A DNA stretch of 64,000 nt, taken from positions 1 through 64,000 of the forward strand of contig NZ_JACIFD010000009.1 of assembly GCF_014197205.1 (NCBI RefSeq), given 5' to 3'. Both the position numbers and the translations under genes were made by a program. Of the stretch, positions 30,875 through 39,599 are shown piece after piece. The notes under the pieces are model-generated. The model searched no databases and was not told the origin of the DNA. It saw only the letters and a list, made by a program, of their open reading frames with translations. Every line of letters starts with the position of its first letter. The stretch's first letter is position 1. The DNA comes from Canibacter oris (GTDB lineage: Bacteria > Actinomycetota > Actinomycetes > Actinomycetales > Microbacteriaceae).

Positions 30875-31363
30875 CAGTTCGCAGCGTTCTGTGAGGTAGT
30901 GGATCAGCGGGGGCGCTTGATCCACCGTAGCACTAGCGTGCCACAGCACCTTCACTTCGCCAGCGGCATAGACCAGCGCTGGAGTGGGCGAGGGTTGCGT
31001 CTCGGGAGTGCTGAGGAAATTCTGCAGCGGCACCGCATGGTAGTTCACCTGGGTGCGCTCCGCAATGCCTGATTTGAAGGCCCAGCCCGCTACGTCACGG
31101 CGCGCCTCCTGCGCGTCAGAAACCACCCCGAGGCGTTCCCGACGGGCGGCACGTACACTGTTTTCGCTCCACCACAGTTCGCCCGCGGGCGTCAGTAAAA
31201 ACGACCCTAGGCGCCAACACTCAGCTAACACCCGGAAATGCGGGACGCGCCGCCAGGGTAGAACCGGGTGGCGGCGTGATCCATATTCCGCAATAATCTC
31301 AGGGGTAATGCCGGCATGCCGCAGCTGGGCGGCAAGCGAGAGAAGTTGAGCGCCGAAATCCAC
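30857..31363 (-). CDS. Unknown cytoplasmic protein
   Basis: 168 residues from a GTG start, no signal or membrane segment. Contains LPWRRVPHFRVLAECWRLGSFLL and a downstream acidic/Pro-rich part. I recognise no family, though it reads as a normal coding sequence in base usage. Convergent with the ABC ATPase gene, overlapping it by 18 bases. Confidence 0.6.
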   Translation of the reverse strand: MDFGAQLLSLAAQLRHAGITPEIIAEYGSRRHPVLPWRRVPHFRVLAECWRLGSFLLTPAGELWWSENSVRAARRERLGVVSDAQEARRDVAGWAFKSGIAERTQVNYHAVPLQNFLSTPETQPSPTPALVYAAGEVKVLWHASATVDQAPPLIHYLTERCELLLLRG

Positions 31364-31514
31364 GTCACTATTCTAAAATGAAAACAGCAGAAATGGTATC
31401 CGGGTAAACGATGGCAGCTACAGCGGGGCAATGCGCCTCGGCCACCTAAGTATTAGGAGCCCAAGGAACCCAGCAAAATTGTCGGAGCGAGTGCGCAGAG
31501 CGAGGCGAAATACT

Positions 31515-32309
31515 ATGGCACAGACTCATCTTGAGGTTGAAATCAAGTTGGAGGTAGCGGCTGCGGCAGAGCTGCCCGCAACCTGGCCGGCAGGTCTCGC
31601 GGTGCTGCAGCGCGAAACACATGAGCTGCGCGCCCAATATTTTGACACGCCGCAGCGGATTTTAGCGCGGCACGGGGTAGCGTTGCGGATGCGGCGCGGC
31701 GGGCACGACGCGGGATGGCATCTGAAACGGCGCGTCTCAGATACCGCACAACAAGAAACCACCTGGGAGCTCAGCGACACTCTGCCGCAGCCGGTGGCGG
31801 CACTGTTGCAAACCGAATTTGCGGTTGCGCCGCAGCAGCTGGAGGTGGTAGCAGAAATAAACTCTGCGCGCACCACCGTGGTGCTGGGCCGCGGCGACAA
31901 GGCGCTGTACGAAATCGCAGACGACACGGTGCAAACATTTTGTGAGGTGGATCCGCTCACCGCGCTGTCCGCCCGCCGCAGTTGGCGTGAATGGGAAATT
32001 GAAGCGCTAAACGAAAACGATCGCTCCGAGCTCTCGCAGCTGACTTACGCGCTGGAGCAAGCGGGAGCCTATCCGAGCCTGAGCGGCTCAAAAATTGCAC
32101 GGGCGGCAGGGGCGTTGGTGCCGGGGGCGCTGGCCGCCGCAAAACCGGCCCGCATTATCGCCGCTTTAACCGCACAGGACAGTGCCGATCAGCTCGAAGC
32201 TCGGGCATTACAGCTGCGGCACACGGGTGACAGCGCGGCGGCGGCCGTGGCGCTGGAACAGGCGGCGCAGCTGCGGCACAGTGCGCGGCAGCTCGTGGCG
32301 GGCGCCTAA
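31515..32309 (+). CDS. CYTH-domain protein
   Basis: About 264 residues from ATG 31515; an upstream in-frame start at 31431 would add 28 Arg-rich residues unlike the family. The CYTH signature HLEVEIKLEV (ExExK) opens the protein, followed by AQYFDTPQRILARHGVALRMRRGG and WHLKRR, as in triphosphate-tunnel metalloenzymes (thiamine triphosphatase, inorganic triphosphatase, adenylate cyclase CyaB class). It probably acts on a triphosphate substrate with a divalent metal; substrate unknown. The C-terminal 70 residues are Ala-rich helical sequence, too short for a full CHAD domain. Confidence 0.8.
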   Translation: MAQTHLEVEIKLEVAAAAELPATWPAGLAVLQRETHELRAQYFDTPQRILARHGVALRMRRGGHDAGWHLKRRVSDTAQQETTWELSDTLPQPVAALLQTEFAVAPQQLEVVAEINSARTTVVLGRGDKALYEIADDTVQTFCEVDPLTALSARRSWREWEIEALNENDRSELSQLTYALEQAGAYPSLSGSKIARAAGALVPGALAAAKPARIIAALTAQDSADQLEARALQLRHTGDSAAAAVALEQAAQLRHSARQLVAGA

Positions 32310-32452
32310 AATCGCTGCGGGGAGCGCGAGGCGGGGTGATCCCCCCTCCCAACATAGTTGTAATGTCGCGCTGTGAATCGTGCGCACAGTGTTACCGCGA
32401 GCCAAAACTTGTCGTAGTATTGGGGAGGAATAACCTCAACAAGGAGACAAAT

Positions 32453-33724
32453 TTGGCTATTTGGAAACTGCACGGCAACGGCAAAACCGTTGTGCCGGAA
32501 GCGATTGTGCTGCCGGAAGAGCGGCTGAGCTGGATCCGCACCATCGGATTCGGGGCGCAGCACGTGGTTGCGATGTTTGGCGCTACCTTCCTGGTGCCGC
32601 TGCTGACTGGATTTTCACCAACCGCAACCCTGTTTTTCTCGGGGCTTGGAACACTGCTATTTTTGCTGATTACCGGTAATCGTTTGCCGAGCTATCTCGG
32701 ATCTTCATTCGCGTTTATTGCGCCTATCGGAGTCGCTACTGCGGCACACGGTGATATCGCTAGCGCGAGTTTCGGAATTTTAGTGACCGGTTTGCTGATG
32801 TTCTTAATCGGCGTGCTAGTGCATTTTGTCGGCTCAGGTTGGATCAACGCACTGATGCCGCCGGTTGTGATGGGTAGCATTGTGGCTCTCATCGGTTTTA
32901 ACCTGGCGCCTGCGGTGAAGAATAATTTTGGGCAGTCTCCGATTGTGGCGCTGATCACAATCACCGCTATTTTGCTGATTACGGTGCTGTTCAGAGGGCT
33001 GCTGGGGCGACTGTCGATTGTGCTCGGTGTGATTATTGGCTATGTTGCGGCGCTTCTGCTGGGTGAGGTAGACACCGCGGCGATTGCTGCGGCTGACTGG
33101 TTTGGTTTGCCGGAGTTCCACGCGCCAGCGAACCCTTTTGAGAATCCAGCGTTGTGGGGCATCCTGCCAGCCTTCTTGCCGGTTGTGCTGGTTCTGGTGG
33201 CGGAAAACGTTGGCCACGTCAAGAGCGTTGGTTTGATGATGCAGCGCGATCTTGATGGGGTTACCGGCCGGGCGCTGTTTGCTGACGGTTTTGCGACTAT
33301 GCTGGCTGGTTTTGGTGGTGGCTCTGGCACTACCACCTACGGTGAGAACATCGGCGTGATGGCTGCAACGCGGGTGTTTTCGACCGCAGCTTACTGGGTT
33401 GCTGGAGTTTTTGCGATTTTGCTGAGTTTCTCTCCGAAGGTTGGCGCCGTAATCAACTCGATTCCTGCGGGAGTGCTCGGCGGTGTGACTGTGGCGCTGT
33501 ACGGTCTGATTGGCTTGATCGGCGTAAAAATTTGGATCGATAATAAGGTTGATTTTAATAAGCCGATTAACCAGTTTACGGCTGCGGTCGCGCTGATTGT
33601 GGGCATTGCTGATTTCTTGCTGCAAAGCGGCGATATTCTGTTTAATGGCATCGCGTTGGGCACGGTAGCGGCCATCGCGGTTTACCACCTCATGAATTTT
33701 GCTGCAAAACTACGCGGCGAGTAG
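32453..33724 (+). CDS. Uracil/xanthine permease (NCS2 family)
   Basis: About 423 residues. Start TTG 32453, preceded at good spacing by AAGGAGAC, is preferred over an ATG at 32336 that has no ribosome-binding site. The 14-helix NCS2 layout is visible: GAQHVVAMFGATFLVPLLTG in helix 1, LGSSFAFIAP in helix 3, and the substrate-site segment AENVGHVKSVG with FGGGSGTTTYGENIG in helices 8-10. The latter favours uracil permease (UraA/PyrP) over xanthine permease. Proton-coupled nucleobase uptake at the cytoplasmic membrane. Confidence 0.88.
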   Translation: MAIWKLHGNGKTVVPEAIVLPEERLSWIRTIGFGAQHVVAMFGATFLVPLLTGFSPTATLFFSGLGTLLFLLITGNRLPSYLGSSFAFIAPIGVATAAHGDIASASFGILVTGLLMFLIGVLVHFVGSGWINALMPPVVMGSIVALIGFNLAPAVKNNFGQSPIVALITITAILLITVLFRGLLGRLSIVLGVIIGYVAALLLGEVDTAAIAAADWFGLPEFHAPANPFENPALWGILPAFLPVVLVLVAENVGHVKSVGLMMQRDLDGVTGRALFADGFATMLAGFGGGSGTTTYGENIGVMAATRVFSTAAYWVAGVFAILLSFSPKVGAVINSIPAGVLGGVTVALYGLIGLIGVKIWIDNKVDFNKPINQFTAAVALIVGIADFLLQSGDILFNGIALGTVAAIAVYHLMNFAAKLRGE

Positions 33725-33736
33725 TTTATAGGCTGT

Positions 33737-33782
33737 AATTAAGGGTGTGACAGTGGTGTGGGCCGCTGTCACACCCTTAATT
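33737..33782 (+). terminator. Intrinsic terminator
   Basis: Perfect 17-bp inverted repeat 33737-33753 / 33766-33782 (AATTAAGGGTGTGACAG) with a 12-nt loop; the right arm ends in TTAATTGTT. Confidence 0.85.
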
Positions 33783-33889
33783 GTTGCGAGCGGGGTTGAA
33801 TATGCTGGGCAGCTGGGAATGAGCTAGTAAAGCTAGGAATCTCCGCGCGCTAACAGGCATCGCTTAAAAAATCGGCGTAAGCTGGCGGT

Positions 33890-36800
33890 GTGTGGAGTCT
33901 ATTTGGGCGCGGAAAGAACGATGCTGACAAGCATCAAGCCGCAGAAGCAGCAAGTGAAAACGAGCGTGAGCTAGCAGCGGAGACCCCTGCGGAGCAGGTG
34001 ACCGCTGGCTATCCGCGCGCCGACGTTGCAAAGCAGTATGATGCTGCCCCCGCGCAGTCGGAGGCTGAGACTATTGCGGTGCCGGAAGAGGCCCTCGCGG
34101 CAGCGCAAGACGAGCGGCGCCGTACCGCGGCACCGTATTCGACAGAGGGTTCTGCGGCGGCAATGGCGGGTCACGGTGCGGGTGCATCTCATCCCGAAGC
34201 TGCACGGGAAGCGGCACCGGGAACCGGGCGGGAAGCGGCACAGGAGCCGCAGAAAATCGCCCCTGATTTCAGCGAGATTCACGCTAAATGGCGGGAAGCA
34301 ACCAAAAAGCTTGGCGGCTACAACCCGCTGCTACACTTTGACGACGAGGCGCAGAACCGCATTGACTTTGCTGCCACCAACCCTGGCGGGCTCGCGCAGT
34401 TCATCACCGGGCAGAAAATCTTGCTGTCAGCGCTGGTGCGAGATGAGGTGGCGCTGCGCAAAGCTAAGTTTGCGGCGGGGCGGATCACCGACAAAGCAAC
34501 AGAAATGCGCAACATGCGCGGGCTGGAAACCGTGCATCTAGGTATCGGGCTGGCTAAATGGCGCTTCGAGGGTGACGATTTTTGCGCCCCCGTGTTGCTG
34601 CGCCCGCTCGCGATTCGCCGTTATGGTCGCGATTTCGAAATTAAACTTAAGGGCGGGGTTAGTGTCAACCCTGAGCTGGTGCGGGTGCTGCGGCTCCAGT
34701 ACGGCATCGCTGTTGACGCGCGCAGCCTGGTTGAACTGTCGCAGGTTGAAGGCGTGTTTAAACCGCAGCCGGTGATTGAGCGACTGCGTCAAATGGCAGC
34801 TGGTATTCCAGAATTTTCGGTGGAGCCGCGCCTAGTTGCTTCCTCTTTCAACAGCATTGCTGCACGGATGCTGAGCGATTTGGTAGACTTAGACACTCCG
34901 CTGCTGCGGGCAATCTGCGGCGACAGTGACGACCGTGCCGCGATCCGCACCGCATATCATCCGACTACCCCGACACCGCTTGATCAGCGCTCGCCGGAAA
35001 CCGACACCTACCTCTACGACGCTGACGTGGAGCAGGATGATGTCATTACCCAGATTCGTAACGGGTACTCGCTGGCCGTGCACACTCTGCCCGGAACCGG
35101 CGGCACACAAACCGTGGTTAACGCCATCGGGGAGCTGGTGCGGGACGGCAAAAAAGTGCTGGTGGTGTCACCGCGCACCGCAACTCTCGACGGGATTTCA
35201 CACCGCTTAAACCGTGCCGGGCTGACCGGGCTCGTGACTACGCCGCGCAAGTTGCGCCGTAACCTGGTTGACGCGATCAGCCGCAACGAGCAGGCGCAGC
35301 CGGTTAATAACAGGGAGATTGATCAGGCGCTGACGCGGTTGCGCAGCGTGCTGGTTGATTACCGCGAAGCGCTAGACGCGAAAGACGCGAAGCTTGGTAT
35401 TTCACCGCTTGAGGCGCTGCGGGAGCTGGCTAAACTGTCACTGCTGCCAGAACCGCCAGGCACCACCGTGCGGCTGAGCGAAACCGCGCTGCACACCCTG
35501 GCGATGGATCGCAGCAGTGTCACCGAGCTGCTCACAGAGGTAGCGCGCCTCGGGCAGTTCCAGTACGGGCCAGAGGATTCACCGTGGTACGGGGTTACCT
35601 TCGGCACCACCGAGGAAGCGCGCGGGGCATACACGAGCGCAGTGGAAATCTCGGAGACACGCTTGCCGCGGCTGACCGCGCTGGCGCACGAACTGCTGCA
35701 GCAAACCGCACTGAAGCCATACGAAAACCTGTACGAGCTCGGCATTTACTTGCGGCTGCTCACCGGCATCGGCGAAACCCTCGACCGTTTCACTCCGGAA
35801 GTGTACGACCGCTCCTTGACCGAGGTCATTGCGGCGCACGCTCCGCGTTCCACCGGCGACACGATGACTAACGCCAACCGGCGCCGCCTGAAGAAGCTTG
35901 CGCGCGAGTATGTGCGCCCGGGCGTCACGATCACCGATATGTATCCGCGCTTGGTTGAGATTCAGCAGCAGCGAGTGTTGTGGCAGCGCTACTGCACCGT
36001 GCCTGGCACGCGGCCTGAGCTGCCGTTGGGTCTTGCAGAGGTGGTTACCGCATTCCAAGGTGTGTATGACGAGCTAGAGACTCTCGATCGGGTTTTGGGC
36101 ACTGAGCAAGAGGCAGCCCGGATGCGCAACCTGCCTCTGGCGCAGCTTAGTAAGCGGGTTGCGGCGCTCGCCGAGGAGAGTGAAGTGCTGCAAAATATTC
36201 AGGAGCGCACCGCCATCATTGAGCGGTTGCGAGATGCTGATTTGGGGGCGCTGTTTGACGATCTCTCTAAACGGCATGTGCTCGCAGAGAATGTTGCCGC
36301 AGAGCTGGAGCAGGCGTGGTGGCAGACAGCGCTGGAGCGAATTCTTGCCGAGAATCCGGCGCTGCTTGGCGCTAACAGTGCGGTGATCGAGCGGCTGGAG
36401 TCTGATTTCCGGCTGGTTGACGACGCCCACACCAGCTCTAACGGGCAGGTGTTAGCCGCACAGCTGGCTGATCTGTGGCGGGTTGCGCTTATCGATAATC
36501 GTGCTGAGGCTACCGAGTTGCGCGGTTTGCTGCGCAGCGGGGGTGCGGATCCGGCCTCCCTGGTTGCTGCTGCACCAAATCTGACGCGCTCCCTGGCGCA
36601 TGTGTGGGCGGTGAGCCCGTACGAGGTTAGTCTGTTGCCGCAGGAGCTGAAATTTGACGCGGTGATTCTGGTTGATGCCGCAGCTGTCAGCTTGGTGGAG
36701 GCGCTCGGGGCGCTGCGTCGTGGTGGGCAGGTTGTGGCGTTTGGCGATCCGGTGGTGCAAACCCCGGCAGACTTTAACATCGGGGTTAGTGACGCTGATT

Positions 36801-38386
36801 ACATCACCCCGGATGTGCCGCTTAATGCCGCCGAAACCACTGCTCCGCTGAGCGTCTTTGCTGCGCTCACTAAGGTGCTGCCGCAGTTGACGTTGACGCG
36901 TAGCTACCGTGCCGGCGGCGCCGATCTTACCGACCTCGTGAACAGCAAGTTCTACAGCGGTGCGATTGAAACCATGCCGTGGGCGGGCACCTTCCTGGGG
37001 CGCTCCAGCCTGACGCAGGAATTTGTGCGCGCCGGGCAGGGGCTGCCTGACCAGCAAACCGGAGCGGTTGAAAGCACCGATGCTGAGGTAGAGCGGGTTG
37101 TGCAGCTGGTGCTCGAGCACGCCAGCGAACGGCCGAATGAGTCGTTGATGGTGATTACCGCGAGCAAAAAGCACGCGGTGCGAGTGTGGCAGTCGACCCT
37201 GAGTTACTTTGCGAAATTCCCGCAGTATCGTAATTTCTTGCTCGGCGATCACGCGGAGCCGTTCACCGTGGTAACCCTGGAGCAGGCGACCGCGCTCAGT
37301 CGTGACCGCGTGATTTTCTCCATCGGTTACGGGCGTACGCCGCACGGGCGAGTGCTGTCTAACTTTGGGCCGCTATCGCAGCCTGGCGGTGATCGACTGA
37401 TTGCGGTCGCGATGACTAGGGCACGACGAGCGATGACCATCGTGAGCTGCTTTGAGGCGGAACATCTGGCAGAAGTTAAAGCACGCTATGGTGTGAAGCA
37501 GCTCGCTGGTGTGATTGGTGCTGAAGCGAAACCTGTGCCAGAAAGCCAGCTCCCGGCTGAGCAGGACCCGATGATTGCGGAGCTGGCGCAGCGCCTGGAA
37601 GGTCTAGGGCTGCAGGTGGCGCTGAACTATCAGGGTGTGATTCCGATTGCCGCGGCGCTCGGGGAGCGAGCCATCGCGATTGATATTGATTTCAGCGGTG
37701 GTGAAGAGTCGATGCGGCATATTTTGCGGTTGCGTCCGGCGGTGCTGCGGCGACTCGGCTGGCACTATCAACGCATCCAAAGCTTTGACCTGTTCCAGAA
37801 CCCTGCCGAGGTAGCGGTGCGAGTTGCGAGCATTATCGGTTACGACCCGGCGGCTGCAGCTGTTGAAAAAACAGCGAATATCACCGAGCAAGGGTTGCAA
37901 CTGTCAGACGACGAGCACAACATGACCCAGGTGATTGAACCGCTGCCGACGGCGTCCCAGCGAGCCGCAGGCGGCGGTGTCGTGCAGCCGGTGATGTTGA
38001 ATCCGGGAGAGCTGGAGGTCAGCGCTACGGTGTCTGCAGATGAGCCTGCGGCTGCCGAAGCGCAGGATTTCGCTGCAGAGCCGGAGGCGGAGCCTGCCGT
38101 GCTGGAGGTCACCGATGCTCCGGAGGGCAGCAGCTTTGACAATGGCAACGTAATTTTGGTGGTGGATCCGGAAGACCCGCAAGATTCGGGCAAGGCTGTC
38201 GTGCTGGCGCGTGAAACCCAACTGGAGTTGGAACTGCCGGAAGCTGAAACCGAGGCGATTGCGGAGCCAGCAGCAGCGGATGCTGCTACCGCACCGGGTG
38301 AAGCGGAGGCTGAAACTGATACCGAGCAGAGCGCTGCCGCGTCAAAAAAAGCAGCGGGTGATGATGACGCAACCACCGCAAGATAA
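33890..38386 (+). CDS. Very large SF1 (Dna2/Upf1-like) helicase relative with degenerate ATPase motifs and C-terminal nuclease-like fold
   Basis: 1,498 residues. The N-terminal 130 are Ala/Glu-rich and low in complexity. Residues about 130-380 resemble the domain preceding helicase cores in DUF4011-type proteins. The helicase core starts near residue 388. Walker A reads LPGTGGTQT (about 400) where active relatives have GPPGTGKSQT, so the catalytic Lys is absent. Walker B reads VILVDAAAV (about 925) where DEA is expected, and motif III reads GDPVVQTP. Motif IV (RSYRAGG) and motif VI (VAMTRAR) are kept. Residues about 1225-1325 (AIDIDFSGGEE... RRLGWHYQRIQSFDLF) match the restriction-endonuclease-like domain that ends similar helicases, again with weakened acidic residues. 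GTG start 33890. Probably a DNA-binding scaffold. Confidence 0.75.
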   Translation: MWSLFGRGKNDADKHQAAEAASENERELAAETPAEQVTAGYPRADVAKQYDAAPAQSEAETIAVPEEALAAAQDERRRTAAPYSTEGSAAAMAGHGAGASHPEAAREAAPGTGREAAQEPQKIAPDFSEIHAKWREATKKLGGYNPLLHFDDEAQNRIDFAATNPGGLAQFITGQKILLSALVRDEVALRKAKFAAGRITDKATEMRNMRGLETVHLGIGLAKWRFEGDDFCAPVLLRPLAIRRYGRDFEIKLKGGVSVNPELVRVLRLQYGIAVDARSLVELSQVEGVFKPQPVIERLRQMAAGIPEFSVEPRLVASSFNSIAARMLSDLVDLDTPLLRAICGDSDDRAAIRTAYHPTTPTPLDQRSPETDTYLYDADVEQDDVITQIRNGYSLAVHTLPGTGGTQTVVNAIGELVRDGKKVLVVSPRTATLDGISHRLNRAGLTGLVTTPRKLRRNLVDAISRNEQAQPVNNREIDQALTRLRSVLVDYREALDAKDAKLGISPLEALRELAKLSLLPEPPGTTVRLSETALHTLAMDRSSVTELLTEVARLGQFQYGPEDSPWYGVTFGTTEEARGAYTSAVEISETRLPRLTALAHELLQQTALKPYENLYELGIYLRLLTGIGETLDRFTPEVYDRSLTEVIAAHAPRSTGDTMTNANRRRLKKLAREYVRPGVTITDMYPRLVEIQQQRVLWQRYCTVPGTRPELPLGLAEVVTAFQGVYDELETLDRVLGTEQEAARMRNLPLAQLSKRVAALAEESEVLQNIQERTAIIERLRDADLGALFDDLSKRHVLAENVAAELEQAWWQTALERILAENPALLGANSAVIERLESDFRLVDDAHTSSNGQVLAAQLADLWRVALIDNRAEATELRGLLRSGGADPASLVAAAPNLTRSLAHVWAVSPYEVSLLPQELKFDAVILVDAAAVSLVEALGALRRGGQVVAFGDPVVQTPADFNIGVSDADYITPDVPLNAAETTAPLSVFAALTKVLPQLTLTRSYRAGGADLTDLVNSKFYSGAIETMPWAGTFLGRSSLTQEFVRAGQGLPDQQTGAVESTDAEVERVVQLVLEHASERPNESLMVITASKKHAVRVWQSTLSYFAKFPQYRNFLLGDHAEPFTVVTLEQATALSRDRVIFSIGYGRTPHGRVLSNFGPLSQPGGDRLIAVAMTRARRAMTIVSCFEAEHLAEVKARYGVKQLAGVIGAEAKPVPESQLPAEQDPMIAELAQRLEGLGLQVALNYQGVIPIAAALGERAIAIDIDFSGGEESMRHILRLRPAVLRRLGWHYQRIQSFDLFQNPAEVAVRVASIIGYDPAAAAVEKTANITEQGLQLSDDEHNMTQVIEPLPTASQRAAGGGVVQPVMLNPGELEVSATVSADEPAAAEAQDFAAEPEAEPAVLEVTDAPEGSSFDNGNVILVVDPEDPQDSGKAVVLARETQLELELPEAETEAIAEPAAADAATAPGEAEAETDTEQSAAASKKAAGDDDATTAR

Positions 38387-38567
38387 CACCGCTGCTGCGT
38401 CAGCCCCCGGGAAGCGGCAACCACGTCGTGCGCAGCGGCTCAGCAACGCTATCCCCGAGAGCGTAGCAACCCCTCAGAGTCTGCGCCCGCAGGAGCCACG
38501 AAAGGCAACGAGAGAAGACACCGTCTACCAGCGTTATCTGCGTGACAAACCGCCGCACTGGGGATAA
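38364..38567 (+). CDS. Small basic protein following the helicase-like gene
   Basis: 67 residues from ATG 38364 (a second ATG at 38361), Pro/Gln/Arg-rich with a conserved-looking end ATREDTVYQRYLRDKPPHWG. It overlaps the 3' end of the helicase-like gene by 23 bases in another frame, so it is probably translated with it. No family recognised; its role may be linked to the large protein. Confidence 0.6.
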   Translation: MTQPPQDNTAAASAPGKRQPRRAQRLSNAIPESVATPQSLRPQEPRKATREDTVYQRYLRDKPPHWG

Positions 38568-38640
38568 ACGTGGTTAACTTGCGATAACCCGAATTGGGGC
38601 AGGGGTCAGGACGCTGGCAGCGACAATACAAGTAGATAAA

Positions 38641-38683
38641 CCAAAAGGTGGGAGTGACGCTCAGCGTCGCTCCCACCTTTTGG
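38641..38683. terminator. Bidirectional terminator
   Basis: CCAAAAGGTGGGAGTGACGC (38641-38660) pairs with the sequence at 38664-38683 with one mismatch. T-runs exist on both strands; it separates convergent genes. Confidence 0.9.
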
Positions 38684-38691
38684 TTAGCTTA

Positions 38692-39090
38692 TTAGTGCTG
38701 CTTCTGTGCGAGCAGGTCGCGAATCTCGGTGAGCAGCTGCTGCTCGATTGGAGCTGGCTCTTCGGTCTCTTCAACCGCTGCCTTAGCTGCCTGGCGCTCC
38801 TTCATTTTGTTCATTGGAACTACGAAGACGAAGTAAACCACTGCTGCAACCAGCAGGAAGTTGATTACTGCGCCGATTACCGCACCAAACTGCAGGGCTG
38901 CACCGCCCGGAAGTTCCACGATGAGGGCACTGTCGAGCGCGTCAGCCTTGAAGATAGCGCTAATCAGAGGGTTGAAGATTGACTCCACAACCTTCGTCAC
39001 AATCGCGTTGAACGCAGCGCCAATCACAACAGCCACTGCCAGCTCAATCACGTTGCCGCGCATGATGAAATCTTTAAAACCATTAAGCAT
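38692..39090 (-). CDS. mscL: Large-conductance mechanosensitive channel
   Basis: 132 residues. The N-terminal helix MLNGFKDFIMRGNVIELAVAVVIGAAFNAIV is the MscL pore helix, and the second helix (INFLLVAAVVYFVFVVPMNK) and the charged C-terminal bundle are present. It opens under membrane tension to release solutes. The upstream 230 bases hold many TGTGC/GCACA words and may be a regulatory region. Confidence 0.95.
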   Translation of the reverse strand: MLNGFKDFIMRGNVIELAVAVVIGAAFNAIVTKVVESIFNPLISAIFKADALDSALIVELPGGAALQFGAVIGAVINFLLVAAVVYFVFVVPMNKMKERQAAKAAVEETEEPAPIEQQLLTEIRDLLAQKQH

Positions 39091-39134
39091 TTTCGAAACC
39101 TTTCTTAAAAACCTGTGATGTTTGTATTTTATTT

Positions 39135-39310
39135 AGTGCAAATAATATGTGCACCCATTTATTGCAGAATGGGAAATTGTGCAGCACAAATGTGCCGTTT
39201 TGCCCATTTATGTGCAAATTTGTGCAAAATCCTTAATTTGTTCCTGATGTTGCAGCTGTGCTTTAAATGCTGGAAATAGGAGTGCTTCAAGTAATTATGC
39301 GCACAAATTA
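39135..39310. repeat. Cluster of TGTGCAAA-like words upstream of mscL
   Basis: Variants of TTGTGCAAA or its complement occur near 39135, 39148, 39177, 39188, 39210, 39220 and 39300, including the tandem pair TGTGCAAATTTGTGCAAA (39210-39227) and the hairpin CCCATT/AATGGG (39154-39173). AT-rich relative to neighbours; possible operator cluster. Confidence 0.45.
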
Positions 39311-39317
39311 AGCAGAA

Positions 39318-39581
39318 TTATGTGCCGTCGAAGAACTCTTCAATGCGACGCTGCGCGCGTTGTGAGCGTCGCCAGGGATCTCGTTCAATGCGTTCCCGTT
39401 TTTTCAATAGTTTATTTTCTGCAGTTCGCAAAGCCGCTAGAGCTGCTACGGCAGCGGCTTTTTCGGCTGTTGACAGATTACGAGTTTTGAAAGTGAAGTC
39501 AGCAGCGACAAGCGTTTCATCTCGTTGCAAAGCCGCACGCTTTGCCGCATCGCGATCAGCTGCACTTGGAAAACTGTTCAT
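39318..39581 (-). CDS. Acyl-CoA carboxylase epsilon-like subunit
   Basis: 87 residues. A weakly conserved N-terminus is followed by STAEKAAAVAALAALRTAEN and the C-terminal PWRRSQRAQRR, the pattern of the small epsilon subunits that stabilise actinobacterial acyl-CoA carboxylases. It follows accD by 18 bp on the same strand, the standard position for accE. The assignment rests mainly on that position and the C-terminal Trp-Arg-Ser motif. Confidence 0.7.
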   Translation of the reverse strand: MNSFPSAADRDAAKRAALQRDETLVAADFTFKTRNLSTAEKAAAVAALAALRTAENKLLKKRERIERDPWRRSQRAQRRIEEFFDGT

Positions 39582-39599
39582 ATGGTTACTCGCAGTGCT

